A DNA stretch of 14,620 bases from the NCBI GenBank assembly GCA_902775835.1, contig CACYNZ010000049.1, forward strand, positions 1 through 14,620. Reading direction: 5' to 3'. A program made the position numbers and the translations under genes. Numbering within the stretch: the first letter of the stretch is position 1; the number at the start of each line of letters is the position of its first letter. The notes under the pieces are model-generated. The model worked only from the letters and a program-made list of their open reading frames with translations. It was not told the DNA's origin and searched no databases. The stretch comes from an uncultured Eubacteriales bacterium (GTDB lineage Bacteria > Bacillota_A > Clostridia > Christensenellales > Aristaeellaceae). Of the stretch, positions 1-5,903 are shown piece after piece.

Positions 1-31
1 AAAACGATGAGGCACAAGCTCTCATCGTTTT
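1..31. terminator. Perfect 11-bp hairpin with A/T tails, possible bidirectional terminator
   Basis: Positions 1-11 (AAAACGATGAG) and 21-31 (CTCATCGTTTT) are perfect reverse complements around a 9-base loop. The stem ends in four A on one side and four T on the other, so it could end transcription in either direction, although the T run is short. The gene it would serve lies left of the window. The loop-side sequence gaggcacaag (9-18) recurs exactly at 43-52. Confidence 0.5.
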
Positions 32-59
32 GGAATTAATCAGAGGCACAAGTAACTAA

Positions 60-269
60 AACCTTGACCGCAGCGAAGCGCGGGCGACTTGGTCCAAAAA
101 CATGTTTGCCAAATGCCCTGCGGGACGTCCCGGAACAGCGGACGAGGTGGCGAATGTGGCGGAACTGCTGATGAGTGACAGAGGCGCGTTCATCACGGGC
201 TCCACCTTTCTCATCGACGGCGGTGCCACCAGCAGCTACTACTATGGGCCGCTGCAGCCGGATGCATGA
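60..269 (+). pseudogene. C-terminal remnant of a short-chain dehydrogenase/reductase (SDR)
   Basis: The frame ending at TGA 267-269 reads AGRPGTADEVANVAELLMSD, then the ITG...FLIDGG signature, then a short tail. This is the classic C-terminal end of an SDR oxidoreductase: the PxGRxGxxxEVA region and the terminal GxxxxVDGG strand. The frame is closed upstream by TAA at 57-59, and no nucleotide-binding or YxxxK segment precedes it, so only about 70 of roughly 250 residues remain. A neighbouring frame at 52-75 reads VTKTLTAA, which resembles the SDR segment just before this point, so a frameshift near 72-80 is possible. There is no convincing start; ATG 102 would give 55 aa with no function. I judge it a decayed gene left by a deletion or by insertion of nearby DNA. 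The family call is firm; the cause of decay is inference. Confidence 0.75.
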
Positions 270-290
270 TCATCCCTGAGAACAGACGCG

Positions 291-338
291 AAAAAGAGTG
301 CCGGAAGCACAGGACTTTGTGCCGCCGGCACTCTTTTT
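291..338. terminator. Strong bidirectional terminator
   Basis: AAAAAGAGTGCCGG (291-304) pairs perfectly over 14 bp with CCGGCACTCTTTTT (325-338). An inner stem GCACA/TGTGC (307-311/318-322) extends it. T runs follow the stem on both strands, so it can serve the SDR remnant on the plus strand and the radical SAM cassette on the minus strand. Confidence 0.85.
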
Positions 339-365
339 GCGGATATGCCTGCCAGATGATGAGAC

Positions 366-391
366 AGCGCTGTTTTTCAGCGCTCTTTTTT
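366..391 (+). terminator. Hairpin plus T run, overlapping the radical SAM stop codon
   Basis: AGCGCTG (366-372) and CAGCGCT (378-384) form a 7-bp stem around five T, followed by C and a T run at 386-391. As an intrinsic terminator it works only for plus-strand transcripts, so it would block transcription entering the radical SAM genes antisense. The minus-strand stop codon (377-379) lies inside the structure. Confidence 0.5.
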
Positions 392-1297
392 ATTCCGCAC
401 GCCCGTATTCTGGGAGCCCCGGACTTCTTCATGGTAGAAGTAGTCGACAATGGTCGGATGCCCCTGAGGCACACGCTCATACGGTGTCTCGTTGTCCACA
501 AAACGGCAGTTGTGGGTCCGGGCCATTTCTTCCGCTTTTTTCTCGAGAGCTTCAAAATAGCTGCGGTTTTTCCTGTTGTAGATTTCCTCATACAGCGGCA
601 GCAGCTCAGGATGCTTTTCAGCAATATAGCTCATGATGCCGGCCTTGAATCCGCCCCGCAGGTTCAGGTTTTCCAGCCAGATCAGGTCGCACTGATCCTT
701 TGCCCGCTCGAAAATCGCTTCAATGTCCGTGAGTCCCGGGAATACGGGAGAAATAAAGCAGACAGTGCGGATGCCCGCATCATAGACCTGCTTCATGGCC
801 GCAAGCCTTCTTTCGATGCTGACGGCCGCGTCCATGTCGTTTTTGAATGCTTCATCCAGCGTGTTGACCGACCAGGAAACGGTCAGCCGGTTCTGCCGGT
901 TGATTTCACGCAGCAGATCCAGGTCCCGCAGGACGAGATCGGATTTGGTGCAGATCAGGATATCCGCGCCGCTGTCCTTCAGCTGCTCCAGAAGGAGACG
1001 GGTCTTTCCGTATTTCTCCTCCAGCGGGTTATATCCGTCCGTGACCGTCCCCACGATCACCTTCTGATCGGCGTATTTCCGGGGATTGGTGATGGCGGGC
1101 CATTCCTTTACATCCATGAAGGAGCCCCAGTCTTCGGTGTGCCCGGTAAACCGCTTCATAAAGCTGGCATAGCAGTAGCGGCAGGCGTGCGGACAGCCCA
1201 CATAGGGGTTGACAGAATATCCGCCCAGAGGTGCGTTCGATTTGGTCATGATGCTCTTTGTCTGGACAAACCCTACCTTGATTTCTGCTGGTTCCAT
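377..1297 (-). CDS. Radical SAM protein, SPL-like, 'radical SAM mobile pair protein B' type
   Basis: This 306-aa protein carries the radical SAM cluster motif CxxxCxYC at C35, C39 and C42, inside GGYSVNPYVGC and CRYCYASFMKRFTGH. Those cysteines bind a [4Fe-4S] cluster that cleaves S-adenosylmethionine to a 5'-deoxyadenosyl radical. The flanking sequence resembles the spore-photoproduct-lyase-like group (COG1533), and length and context match the protein catalogued as radical SAM mobile pair protein B. The substrate is unknown. No transmembrane segment or signal peptide is apparent, so it should be cytosolic. The start is ATG 1297-1295, with GGAGG about 9 bases upstream. It overlaps the end of the preceding radical SAM gene by 25 bases, which implies translational coupling. 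The stop codon lies in a hairpin. Radical SAM membership is near certain; the A/B naming is from memory of the family pair. Confidence 0.85.
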   Translation of the reverse strand: MEPAEIKVGFVQTKSIMTKSNAPLGGYSVNPYVGCPHACRYCYASFMKRFTGHTEDWGSFMDVKEWPAITNPRKYADQKVIVGTVTDGYNPLEEKYGKTRLLLEQLKDSGADILICTKSDLVLRDLDLLREINRQNRLTVSWSVNTLDEAFKNDMDAAVSIERRLAAMKQVYDAGIRTVCFISPVFPGLTDIEAIFERAKDQCDLIWLENLNLRGGFKAGIMSYIAEKHPELLPLYEEIYNRKNRSYFEALEKKAEEMARTHNCRFVDNETPYERVPQGHPTIVDYFYHEEVRGSQNTGVRNKKER

Positions 1298-1974
1298 GCT
1301 TTCTGTTCCTCCAGTACATGATTGAATGCTTCCGGAAGCTCCTGGATCATCTGTTCTTCGCCCATGACGGGAACGAGATCTTCCTTCCAGAAGACGGGAA
1401 TATGATGCTGATGCGCCTGCTCCGTCAGGGAATATGCCCAGGCAGGCTCTGTGCGTACTTTCCGGCTCTGCGCGCCGGTCATGGTGCCGATGACGATCCA
1501 GTCAATGCCGGACAGATCAACCGAACCGGGATCATCAAACAGCGGCTCGAAGGTCACGTGGTAATGCCTGGCTTTTACGTTTTCCCGCAGTGCGTCGATA
1601 CGCCACAGTTCCGCTTTCCGGGTGACCGTCACACCAAACCAGGCGTTGTCCAGATCTGTGGCGATATCCAGCAGATCGGGCCGTTTGCTGAGAAAAAGAA
1701 ACTGATGCTGCGGATTTTCGCGGATCTTTGAGAACACAGCTTCGCGCCACTCCGGCTTCCAGCCTGACAGGTCACTCATGCCGGTGAGCAGAAAGTTCTG
1801 AGGACGGGCTTTCTCCATCATCCGCAGCTTGCCGGGGAAGAATTCCGGCCGGGAAAAGTCGTCGATCGTGTGGAAACGCTTTACGTTGTTCCGGGCATAG
1901 CAGTAAGGACAGCCGACGGTACAGCCGATCACCAGGTTCATGTTCTGGATCAGGTCTTTGATGCAGGTGCTCAT
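1273..1974 (-). CDS. Radical SAM protein, Gp37/Gp68 (DUF5131)-like, 'radical SAM mobile pair protein A' type
   Basis: This 233-aa protein has an N-terminal CxxxCxYC at C18, C22 and C25 within VIGCTVGCPYCYARNNVKRF, so it should bind a [4Fe-4S] cluster and use S-adenosylmethionine. FLLTGMSDLSGW, FLFLSKRPDLL, WFGVTVTRK and ITFEPLF-like segments resemble the phage Gp37/Gp68 (DUF5131) group, which shares a reduced radical SAM barrel. Its start overlaps the MarR stop as ATGA (1971-1974), and its end overlaps the second radical SAM gene by 25 bases. The three genes therefore form a tightly coupled operon. The pairing of two unlike radical SAM proteins behind a MarR regulator is the recognised mobile pair layout. 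The reaction is unknown; the two proteins may act as partners. Confidence 0.85.
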   Translation of the reverse strand: MSTCIKDLIQNMNLVIGCTVGCPYCYARNNVKRFHTIDDFSRPEFFPGKLRMMEKARPQNFLLTGMSDLSGWKPEWREAVFSKIRENPQHQFLFLSKRPDLLDIATDLDNAWFGVTVTRKAELWRIDALRENVKARHYHVTFEPLFDDPGSVDLSGIDWIVIGTMTGAQSRKVRTEPAWAYSLTEQAHQHHIPVFWKEDLVPVMGEEQMIQELPEAFNHVLEEQKAWNQQKSR

Positions 1975-2408
1975 GATTTCAGTTTTTCCTCCAGATTCCG
2001 CTGTATGCGCTGCAGGTATTCCTCAAACTGCCGGATTTCCGCTTCCGTAAAGTCTCTGTAGTACAGTGCGCCCATCTGCTCAGAGACGGCATCGTAATCC
2101 GAGCGCAGCGCTTTTGCTTTCTCAGTCAGGTAAAGCAGTGTTTTCCGCCTGTCCCGGCTGTCTGGTTCCCTGCGGATCAGCCCCTGGCCCTCCATGCGCT
2201 CCAGCATGGTGGTCAGGGAAGTAAGCGCAAGGCCGCATGTATCCGAAACCGTTTTGATCGGCACTCCATCCTCCTGCCAGAGGACATACAGGATCCGTCC
2301 CTGGGCGCCGTTGAAAGCGTCGATCCCCTTTTCGTTAAGGACCTTTTCAAAGATGCGGTCACCAAGCTGCTTGATCTTCGTGACCAGAAACCCGCCGTTT
2401 GCAGTCAT
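1971..2408 (-). CDS. MarR-family regulator of the radical SAM pair
   Basis: This 145-aa winged helix-turn-helix protein has the MarR pattern: a recognition region VSDTCGLALTSLTTMLERME, then GLIRREPDSRDRRKTLLYLT containing the DxRxRR wing, and flanking dimerisation helices. Start: ATG 2408-2406, with GGAG 8 bases upstream in the motif ATAGGAGTTATTGTC. The frame stays open further upstream, but that stretch contains the promoter and operator, so the longer forms are unlikely. The stop overlaps the next gene as ATGA. The cassette arrangement, and the inverted repeat over its own -10 box, suggest autorepression of the whole three-gene operon. The inducing ligand is unknown. Confidence 0.88.
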   Translation of the reverse strand: MTANGGFLVTKIKQLGDRIFEKVLNEKGIDAFNGAQGRILYVLWQEDGVPIKTVSDTCGLALTSLTTMLERMEGQGLIRREPDSRDRRKTLLYLTEKAKALRSDYDAVSEQMGALYYRDFTEAEIRQFEEYLQRIQRNLEEKLKS

Positions 2409-2414
2409 GACAAT

Positions 2415-2458
2415 AACTCCTATATAGTAGTACATGAAAATACTACCATATAGAAGTT
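2415..2458. promoter_or_regulatory. Probable MarR operator: 18-bp inverted repeat
   Basis: AACTCCTATATAGTAGTA (2415-2432) and TACTACCATATAGAAGTT (2441-2458) are inverted repeats matching at 16 of 18 positions, with an 8-base spacer. The element covers the -10 box of the leftward promoter and its predicted start site, and sits just upstream of the marR start codon. Autorepression by MarR is inference from position and symmetry. Confidence 0.75.
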
Positions 2459-2468
2459 TTATTGTCAA
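2440..2468 (-). promoter_or_regulatory. Sigma-A-type promoter of the marR-radical SAM operon
   Basis: On the minus strand TTGACA (2468-2463) is a perfect -35 box. A 17-base spacer leads to TAGTAT (2445-2440) as the -10 box. Transcription would start near 2433, giving a short leader before the marR ATG at 2408. Confidence 0.8.
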
Positions 2469-2476
2469 TGCCGGGA

Positions 2477-2505
2477 TTGGCAAGCCGCTGCGGGCGAGAT
2501 AGAAT
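2477..2505 (+). promoter_or_regulatory. Sigma-A-type promoter for the first tetR
   Basis: TTGGCA (2477-2482) and TAGAAT (2500-2505) are separated by 17 bases, each one mismatch from consensus. The predicted start near 2512 gives a leader of about 60 bases before ATG 2571. It points away from the marR promoter, whose -35 box is only 8 bases to the left. Confidence 0.65.
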
Positions 2506-2570
2506 GAATGACAGGTTCATCGCATTCAGGTGGATGTGCATTTTCCTGAGGTATGGGAGGAAGAAGGCTT

Positions 2571-3107
2571 ATGGACGCAAGAGAGGCAATCCGGTCGCAG
2601 TTCATGGTGCAGTATATGCAGAAGGATTTTACCGATATTACAGTGAAAGGCCTCTGTGCTGCCGCGCCTGTTGCGCGCACCACCTTCTATGCCTACTACA
2701 GCAACACGGATGATGTGCGCCAGGAAATCGAGGATGACCTGATCCGGGGACTTGTGGATATATCGGAAAAGACCGCCGCCGGGAATTATCCGGATATGGA
2801 TTTCTCCCTTTTCATGGATGAAACGGAGAAGTATATCAAGGAGCACTGGTCCGAGATCTACGCCTTCCTTGTCAGGCAGCCCAACTTCCGCTTCATCCGC
2901 AAATGGAAGGATGCCATGAAAATGAATTTCCGCAGGCGGTATCCGGAAAAGCGGCATCTCCGTAATTATGAGGCTGTTGCCGAGATTGTCGCGTCCTCGG
3001 TGATCAGCGTATATACCTACTGGATGGAAAAACCGGACTCAGCGAGCGTGAAGGAGATCAAGCCGCTTCTGCATAAGCTGCTGGATTCACTCGTCAGTTT
3101 TCTGTAA
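2571..3107 (+). CDS. TetR/AcrR-family transcriptional regulator
   Basis: This 178-aa protein has an N-terminal helix-turn-helix in which ITVKGLCAAAPVARTTFYAYY (residues about 23-43) matches the TetR signature, with the TTFYxYY end of the recognition helix. The C-terminal helical ligand domain shows no distinctive feature and resembles the TetR_C_8-type domains of Firmicutes regulators. The start at ATG 2571 is preferred because GGGAGG at 2555-2560 is well placed before it; the upstream in-frame ATG at 2553 overlaps that ribosome binding site. The lactonase-like gene follows 107 bases downstream on the same strand, with a palindrome in the gap. Control of that gene is therefore likely, but inferred. 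Confidence 0.82.
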   Translation: MDAREAIRSQFMVQYMQKDFTDITVKGLCAAAPVARTTFYAYYSNTDDVRQEIEDDLIRGLVDISEKTAAGNYPDMDFSLFMDETEKYIKEHWSEIYAFLVRQPNFRFIRKWKDAMKMNFRRRYPEKRHLRNYEAVAEIVASSVISVYTYWMEKPDSASVKEIKPLLHKLLDSLVSFL

Positions 3108-3111
3108 GACC

Positions 3112-3139
3112 GGACACTTTCCCGGAATGTGTAGTGTCC
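3112..3139. promoter_or_regulatory. Candidate operator palindrome between tetR and the lactonase-like gene
   Basis: GGACACT (3112-3118) and AGTGTCC (3133-3139) form a perfect 7-bp inverted repeat, with arms centred 21 bases apart, a size compatible with a TetR-type dimer. The right arm covers the -35 position for the TATAAT at 3158-3163. In RNA it could also form a weak hairpin just after the tetR stop. Confidence 0.4.
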
Positions 3140-3163
3140 TTTCGGAAAATGCCCTCCTATAAT
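3135..3163 (+). promoter_or_regulatory. Possible promoter for the lactonase-like gene
   Basis: TATAAT at 3158-3163 is a perfect -10 box. The hexamer 17 bases upstream (TGTCCT, 3135-3140) is a poor -35, as expected if activity depends on or is limited by a regulator. Transcription would begin near 3170, giving a leader of about 45 bases. Confidence 0.45.
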
Positions 3164-3212
3164 GATGATGCCGGCGGGAAAACCGCGGGATGATCTGACA
3201 GGAGGGCATTTT
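3146..3212 (+). promoter_or_regulatory. Long inverted repeat trapping the ribosome binding site; terminator-like
   Basis: AAAATGCCCTCCT (3146-3158) is the perfect complement of AGGAGGGCATTTT (3200-3212). The pair extends by a G-T and a G-C pair to 3144/3214. The 3' arm contains the ribosome binding site AGGAGG (3200-3205) for ATG 3215 and ends in a five-T run, so read-through RNA from tetR would either terminate here or have its ribosome binding site hidden. RNA started from the internal TATAAT lacks the 5' arm and would be freely translated. A small inner stem GCGG/CCGC sits in the loop near 3174-3187. Confidence 0.6.
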
Positions 3213-3214
3213 TC

Positions 3215-4063
3215 ATGGCTGATATCAGGATTCATGTATTTCACACCGGTGAGGTCTGTGTCGCTCCCGACCTGCCTTTCGGCGGCGACAACAGCAATGC
3301 CATCAAGGCTTCCGGCGTGTTTGGCAGAAAGGAAGACCGCCTCTGGCTTCCCGTTTCGGCGTATCTCATTGAGCACCCGAAGGGAAAGTTTCTGGTGGAC
3401 ACGGGCTGGGCGCGTGAAATGAGCCCCGCCGGCGAGTTTGACAGGAGAGCCCAGATCAGGTCCCTGGGCACCGTGATGCTGTATGAGGTCAACCAGGGCC
3501 GGATCGGCCTGGGCCAGTGCATTGACGAACAGCTGCTGGCCATGGGCATCAGGGATTCGGATCTGGACGCGGTGCTGCTGACCCATCTGGACTGCGACCA
3601 TGCCAACGGCCTGGTTCAGGTCAAAGGGGCGAAGAAGTTCCTGGTGGCAGCGGATGAAGTGAGGTTTGCCACAAAAATTACCAACAAGGTGCGCTATTAC
3701 AGGAACTGGTGGAAGGATATTCCCCTGACGGAATTCGAATGGAATGACACGCAGGGCCCCGTGGGCAGATCCTATGATCTGCTGGGAGACGGCTCAATCG
3801 AGCTGATCAATATTCCCGGACATGCGGACGGTCTGTTCGCTGTAAAGGTGAAGAATGCAGAGGGCAGATTCGTGCTGTTGTTCTCCGACGGCGGCTATGC
3901 CCGCAGGAGCTGGGAGGAGATGATCACCTCCGGCATCGCGGCGGATAAGACACTGCAGAAGCAGTCTCTGGACTGGATCCGGGAACAGAGTCTGGACCCG
4001 GACTGCGTGGAATCCCTGGCGAACCATGACCCGGATATCAAGCCCCATGTGATTGAGCTGTGA
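3215..4063 (+). CDS. MBL-fold metallohydrolase, N-acyl-homoserine-lactonase family type
   Basis: This 282-aa protein has the metallo-beta-lactamase fold. The metal-binding motif is HLDCDH (H124, D126, D128, H129), followed by H203 in GHADGL, D225 in LLFSDGG and H271 in NHDPD. The order and spacing resemble lactonases of the AiiA/AttM group, which hydrolyse acyl-homoserine lactone rings. The opening PVSAYLIEHPKGKFLVDTGW segment fits too. The second ligand of the usual HxHxDH is Asp here, a common variant in family members not shown to act on AHLs, so the true substrate could be another lactone or ester. It is cytosolic with no signal peptide. The start ATG 3215 has AGGAGG 9 bases upstream, lying in a hairpin. 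It overlaps the GTG-open frame of the following SDR gene. Confidence 0.82.
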   Translation: MADIRIHVFHTGEVCVAPDLPFGGDNSNAIKASGVFGRKEDRLWLPVSAYLIEHPKGKFLVDTGWAREMSPAGEFDRRAQIRSLGTVMLYEVNQGRIGLGQCIDEQLLAMGIRDSDLDAVLLTHLDCDHANGLVQVKGAKKFLVAADEVRFATKITNKVRYYRNWWKDIPLTEFEWNDTQGPVGRSYDLLGDGSIELINIPGHADGLFAVKVKNAEGRFVLLFSDGGYARRSWEEMITSGIAADKTLQKQSLDWIREQSLDPDCVESLANHDPDIKPHVIEL

Positions 4064-4131
4064 GGATTGCCCCGGGGTTCTGTCTGCGGGGATCGAACGG
4101 AGAAGCACTGCGCGAGCAGTCTGAGGCGGTG

Positions 4132-4926
4132 ATGGAAAAGATGGGGATCATGGGAAACAGAAAAGCTGCCCTGATTACCGGTGCATCCGGCGGGTTGGGG
4201 CTGGAGTTTGCGAAACTGCTTGCCCGCGAAAAATACGATCTTGTATTGGTCGCCCGGAATGAAGGGAAGCTGTACAGACTCAAGAACGAGCTGGAATCAG
4301 GCGGCATTTCAGTCTATGTGTGTGCCATGGATCTTTCTGTCCCGGATGCTGCCCTCAATGTGTTCAATTACACGCTGGAGCATCAGCTGCAGGTGGATGT
4401 GCTGATCAACAATGCCGGATTCGGGGACGCCTGCGCCTTTGCTGAGTCTGACTGGAACAGGCAGTATCAGATGGTGCAGGTCAACATCGCCGCGCTGATG
4501 CAGCTGACACACTGTTTTCTGCCGCAGATGATACGGCGCGGCAGCGGAAGCATACTGAATCTATCTTCTGTTGCGGCTTTCAGCGCAGGTCCCGGAATGT
4601 CGGTCTATTACGCATCCAAGGCCTTTGTGCTCAGTTTCTCTGAAGCGGTGGCGGAGGAGGTCAGGGGCAGCGGCGTGACGGTTACGGCGCTTTGCCCGGG
4701 GCCTACGGCAACGGGCTTTGAGGCGGCTGCTTCCATGGGCAGAGATTCCAGGATGTTCAGCAGAGCGAAAAAGGCGGAGGACGTGGCGAAAGAGGGGCTC
4801 CGGGCCATGCGCAGAAAAAAGGTTCTTTGCTTTCAGGGCGGATTTACGAAGCTGATGAGCTTCCTGTGCAGGATTGTACCGAGGCAGGTGGCACGCAGGT
4901 ATGCCGGGAAAATGAACGCGGTATAG
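4132..4926 (+). CDS. SDR-family NAD(P)-dependent oxidoreductase, DltE-like
   Basis: About 264 aa from ATG 4132. It is a classical short-chain dehydrogenase: cofactor motif TGASGGLG (residues 16-23), NNAG at 93-96, catalytic Ser near 146 (NLSSVAA), and YxxxK at Y159/K163 (YYASK), then PGPTATGF. The sequence resembles the COG0300 (DltE/YqjQ) group, often acting on fatty-acyl or steroid-like carbonyls; the substrate is not readable. The C-terminal end is basic with a hydrophobic stretch (KLMSFLCRIVPRQVARRYAG), which could touch the membrane. The frame is open back to GTG 4060, overlapping the lactonase stop. I prefer ATG 4132 or 4141 because homology begins there; the ribosome binding site (GAGGCGG) is weak, so the start is uncertain. 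Probably co-transcribed with the lactonase-like gene. Confidence 0.85.
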   Translation: MEKMGIMGNRKAALITGASGGLGLEFAKLLAREKYDLVLVARNEGKLYRLKNELESGGISVYVCAMDLSVPDAALNVFNYTLEHQLQVDVLINNAGFGDACAFAESDWNRQYQMVQVNIAALMQLTHCFLPQMIRRGSGSILNLSSVAAFSAGPGMSVYYASKAFVLSFSEAVAEEVRGSGVTVTALCPGPTATGFEAAASMGRDSRMFSRAKKAEDVAKEGLRAMRRKKVLCFQGGFTKLMSFLCRIVPRQVARRYAGKMNAV

Positions 4927-4985
4927 CTGCTCCCCGTAAAGCGGCAGTGCAGCTGATACCAGGCAGGCACCTGCCGGGATCCATG

Positions 4986-5039
4986 AAAAAAAGATGCCGG
5001 GAAATGGCTTGATACAAGCATTTCTCAGCATCTTTTTTT
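4986..5039. terminator. Bidirectional terminator between convergent genes
   Basis: AAAAAAAGATGC (4986-4997) pairs perfectly with GCATCTTTTTTT (5028-5039). An inner stem near 5001-5023 (GAAATG with CATTTC, then CTTG with CAAG around a bulge) lengthens it. Seven T follow the stem on either strand, serving the SDR gene on plus and the acyltransferase gene on minus. Confidence 0.9.
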
Positions 5040-5074
5040 GGCGGAAAAATGAGTCTGCGCTGCCGGCGGCTGAA

Positions 5075-5737
5075 TCAGAAAATACCGTTCAGTACTTTCC
5101 GGGAAAGTTCCTGTGTCTGGTCCTGGAGGGGGCGGCTGTGATCCATGGTAAAGGGCGCCTGAATGACCATGCGCTTTCCGGAGAGATCCAGATGAACCGG
5201 CCAGACATTCAGGGGCTTGCCGGCTCTTTTTTCATACATGGACAGGAGCATGAGCCAGCCCTCGTTGATTTTGTCCGTACAGTGCTCTCCGAAGGCTGTG
5301 GGAATTTCCGGGAAGATGACCAGATTTTTTCCGCTCTGCAGGAGGCGCAGGCTTTCTTTCATGGTGGTGACCGCCCGGCCGTCATGATATACGGGCACAT
5401 GGGGCACGGAGCGGAGAATAAAGGGCAGGATCAGTGCCACTACGGGCGGGATAATGCGGTTCCAGAGGGGAGCCAGCCGGCCGTTTTCGTTCCACCAGTG
5501 GTCCTGACGGACATAGGCCGGGGTGGTTTCCCGGCTGAGCGGGGCTGCATAGATCCAGATATGGCTGCTTTCCCGCAGGGGAAAGCAGGCGGCCATCTCC
5601 AGAGGACCGATTGCCCATTCATGATTGCAGACAAAGACGGCCGGGTTTCCGTCAAAGGGGATTTCCCATTCCGTCTTCAGTTTTGGAATAAAAAGCCGCA
5701 CCAGCGGCACAGCGATCTTATAGAAAATTCTGCCCAT
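5075..5737 (-). CDS. PlsC-like lysophospholipid acyltransferase
   Basis: This 220-aa protein resembles 1-acyl-glycerol-3-phosphate acyltransferases, which add the second acyl chain in phosphatidic acid synthesis at the membrane. Visible blocks are NHEWAIGPLE (residues 38-47, motif I), VPVYHDGR (114-121, motif II-like) and FPE (142-144, motif III). Motif I is normally NHxxxxD; here G44 replaces the Asp, so catalysis may differ or this may be a subfamily trait. Hydrophobic stretches at about 8-18 and 96-108 suggest membrane association. The start ATG 5737-5735 has a modest GAGATGAAA upstream, and a good promoter lies about 55 bases before it. It is a single-gene unit, divergent from the second tetR and convergent with the SDR gene. 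An acyltransferase is likely; the exact acceptor is unknown. Confidence 0.75.
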   Translation of the reverse strand: MGRIFYKIAVPLVRLFIPKLKTEWEIPFDGNPAVFVCNHEWAIGPLEMAACFPLRESSHIWIYAAPLSRETTPAYVRQDHWWNENGRLAPLWNRIIPPVVALILPFILRSVPHVPVYHDGRAVTTMKESLRLLQSGKNLVIFPEIPTAFGEHCTDKINEGWLMLLSMYEKRAGKPLNVWPVHLDLSGKRMVIQAPFTMDHSRPLQDQTQELSRKVLNGIF

Positions 5738-5792
5738 CGTTTCATCTCATTCCGGAATAATAGCATCAGTTGCGGAGTGAAACCGCGGCTTC

Positions 5793-5821
5793 ATTATATG
5801 GGGTTCAGGATATTCCGTCAA
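5793..5821 (-). promoter_or_regulatory. Promoter of the PlsC-like gene
   Basis: On the minus strand TTGACG (5821-5816), a 17-base spacer and a perfect TATAAT (5798-5793) form a near-consensus promoter. The start would be near 5786, giving a leader of about 50 bases. Confidence 0.8.
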
Positions 5822-5869
5822 CGGACCGGCCTGGAGCCTCTCAGGTATTGCGCATGCCGCTTTTCCCCC

Positions 5870-5898
5870 TTGACACAGACAGGCTTTGGTAGTAATTT
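5870..5898 (+). promoter_or_regulatory. Promoter of the second tetR
   Basis: TTGACA (5870-5875) is a perfect -35 box, and TAATTT (5893-5898) lies 17 bases downstream as a weaker -10. The predicted start near 5905 falls inside the palindrome at 5904-5917. Confidence 0.7.
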
Positions 5899-5903
5899 AT
5901 ACG

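Noticed and set aside
266..1321. 351-codon plus-strand open frame opposite the 306-aa radical SAM gene
   Set aside because: The opposite strand encodes a complete radical SAM protein with CxxxCxYC and a good ribosome binding site; this frame crosses two terminators and has no recognisable domain.
2409..2483. Longer start for the MarR protein
   Set aside because: The extra codons run through the -35, -10 and inverted repeat of its own promoter, and the GGAG ribosome binding site points to ATG 2408.
4060..4131. GTG 4060 as start of the SDR gene
   Set aside because: The 24 extra residues lack SDR similarity and there is no good ribosome binding site; it remains possible because of the overlap with the lactonase stop.
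4962..4975. GGCAGG/CCTGCC hairpin after the SDR gene
   Set aside because: It has only a short stem and no T run; the terminator at 4986-5039 fully explains transcript ending here.
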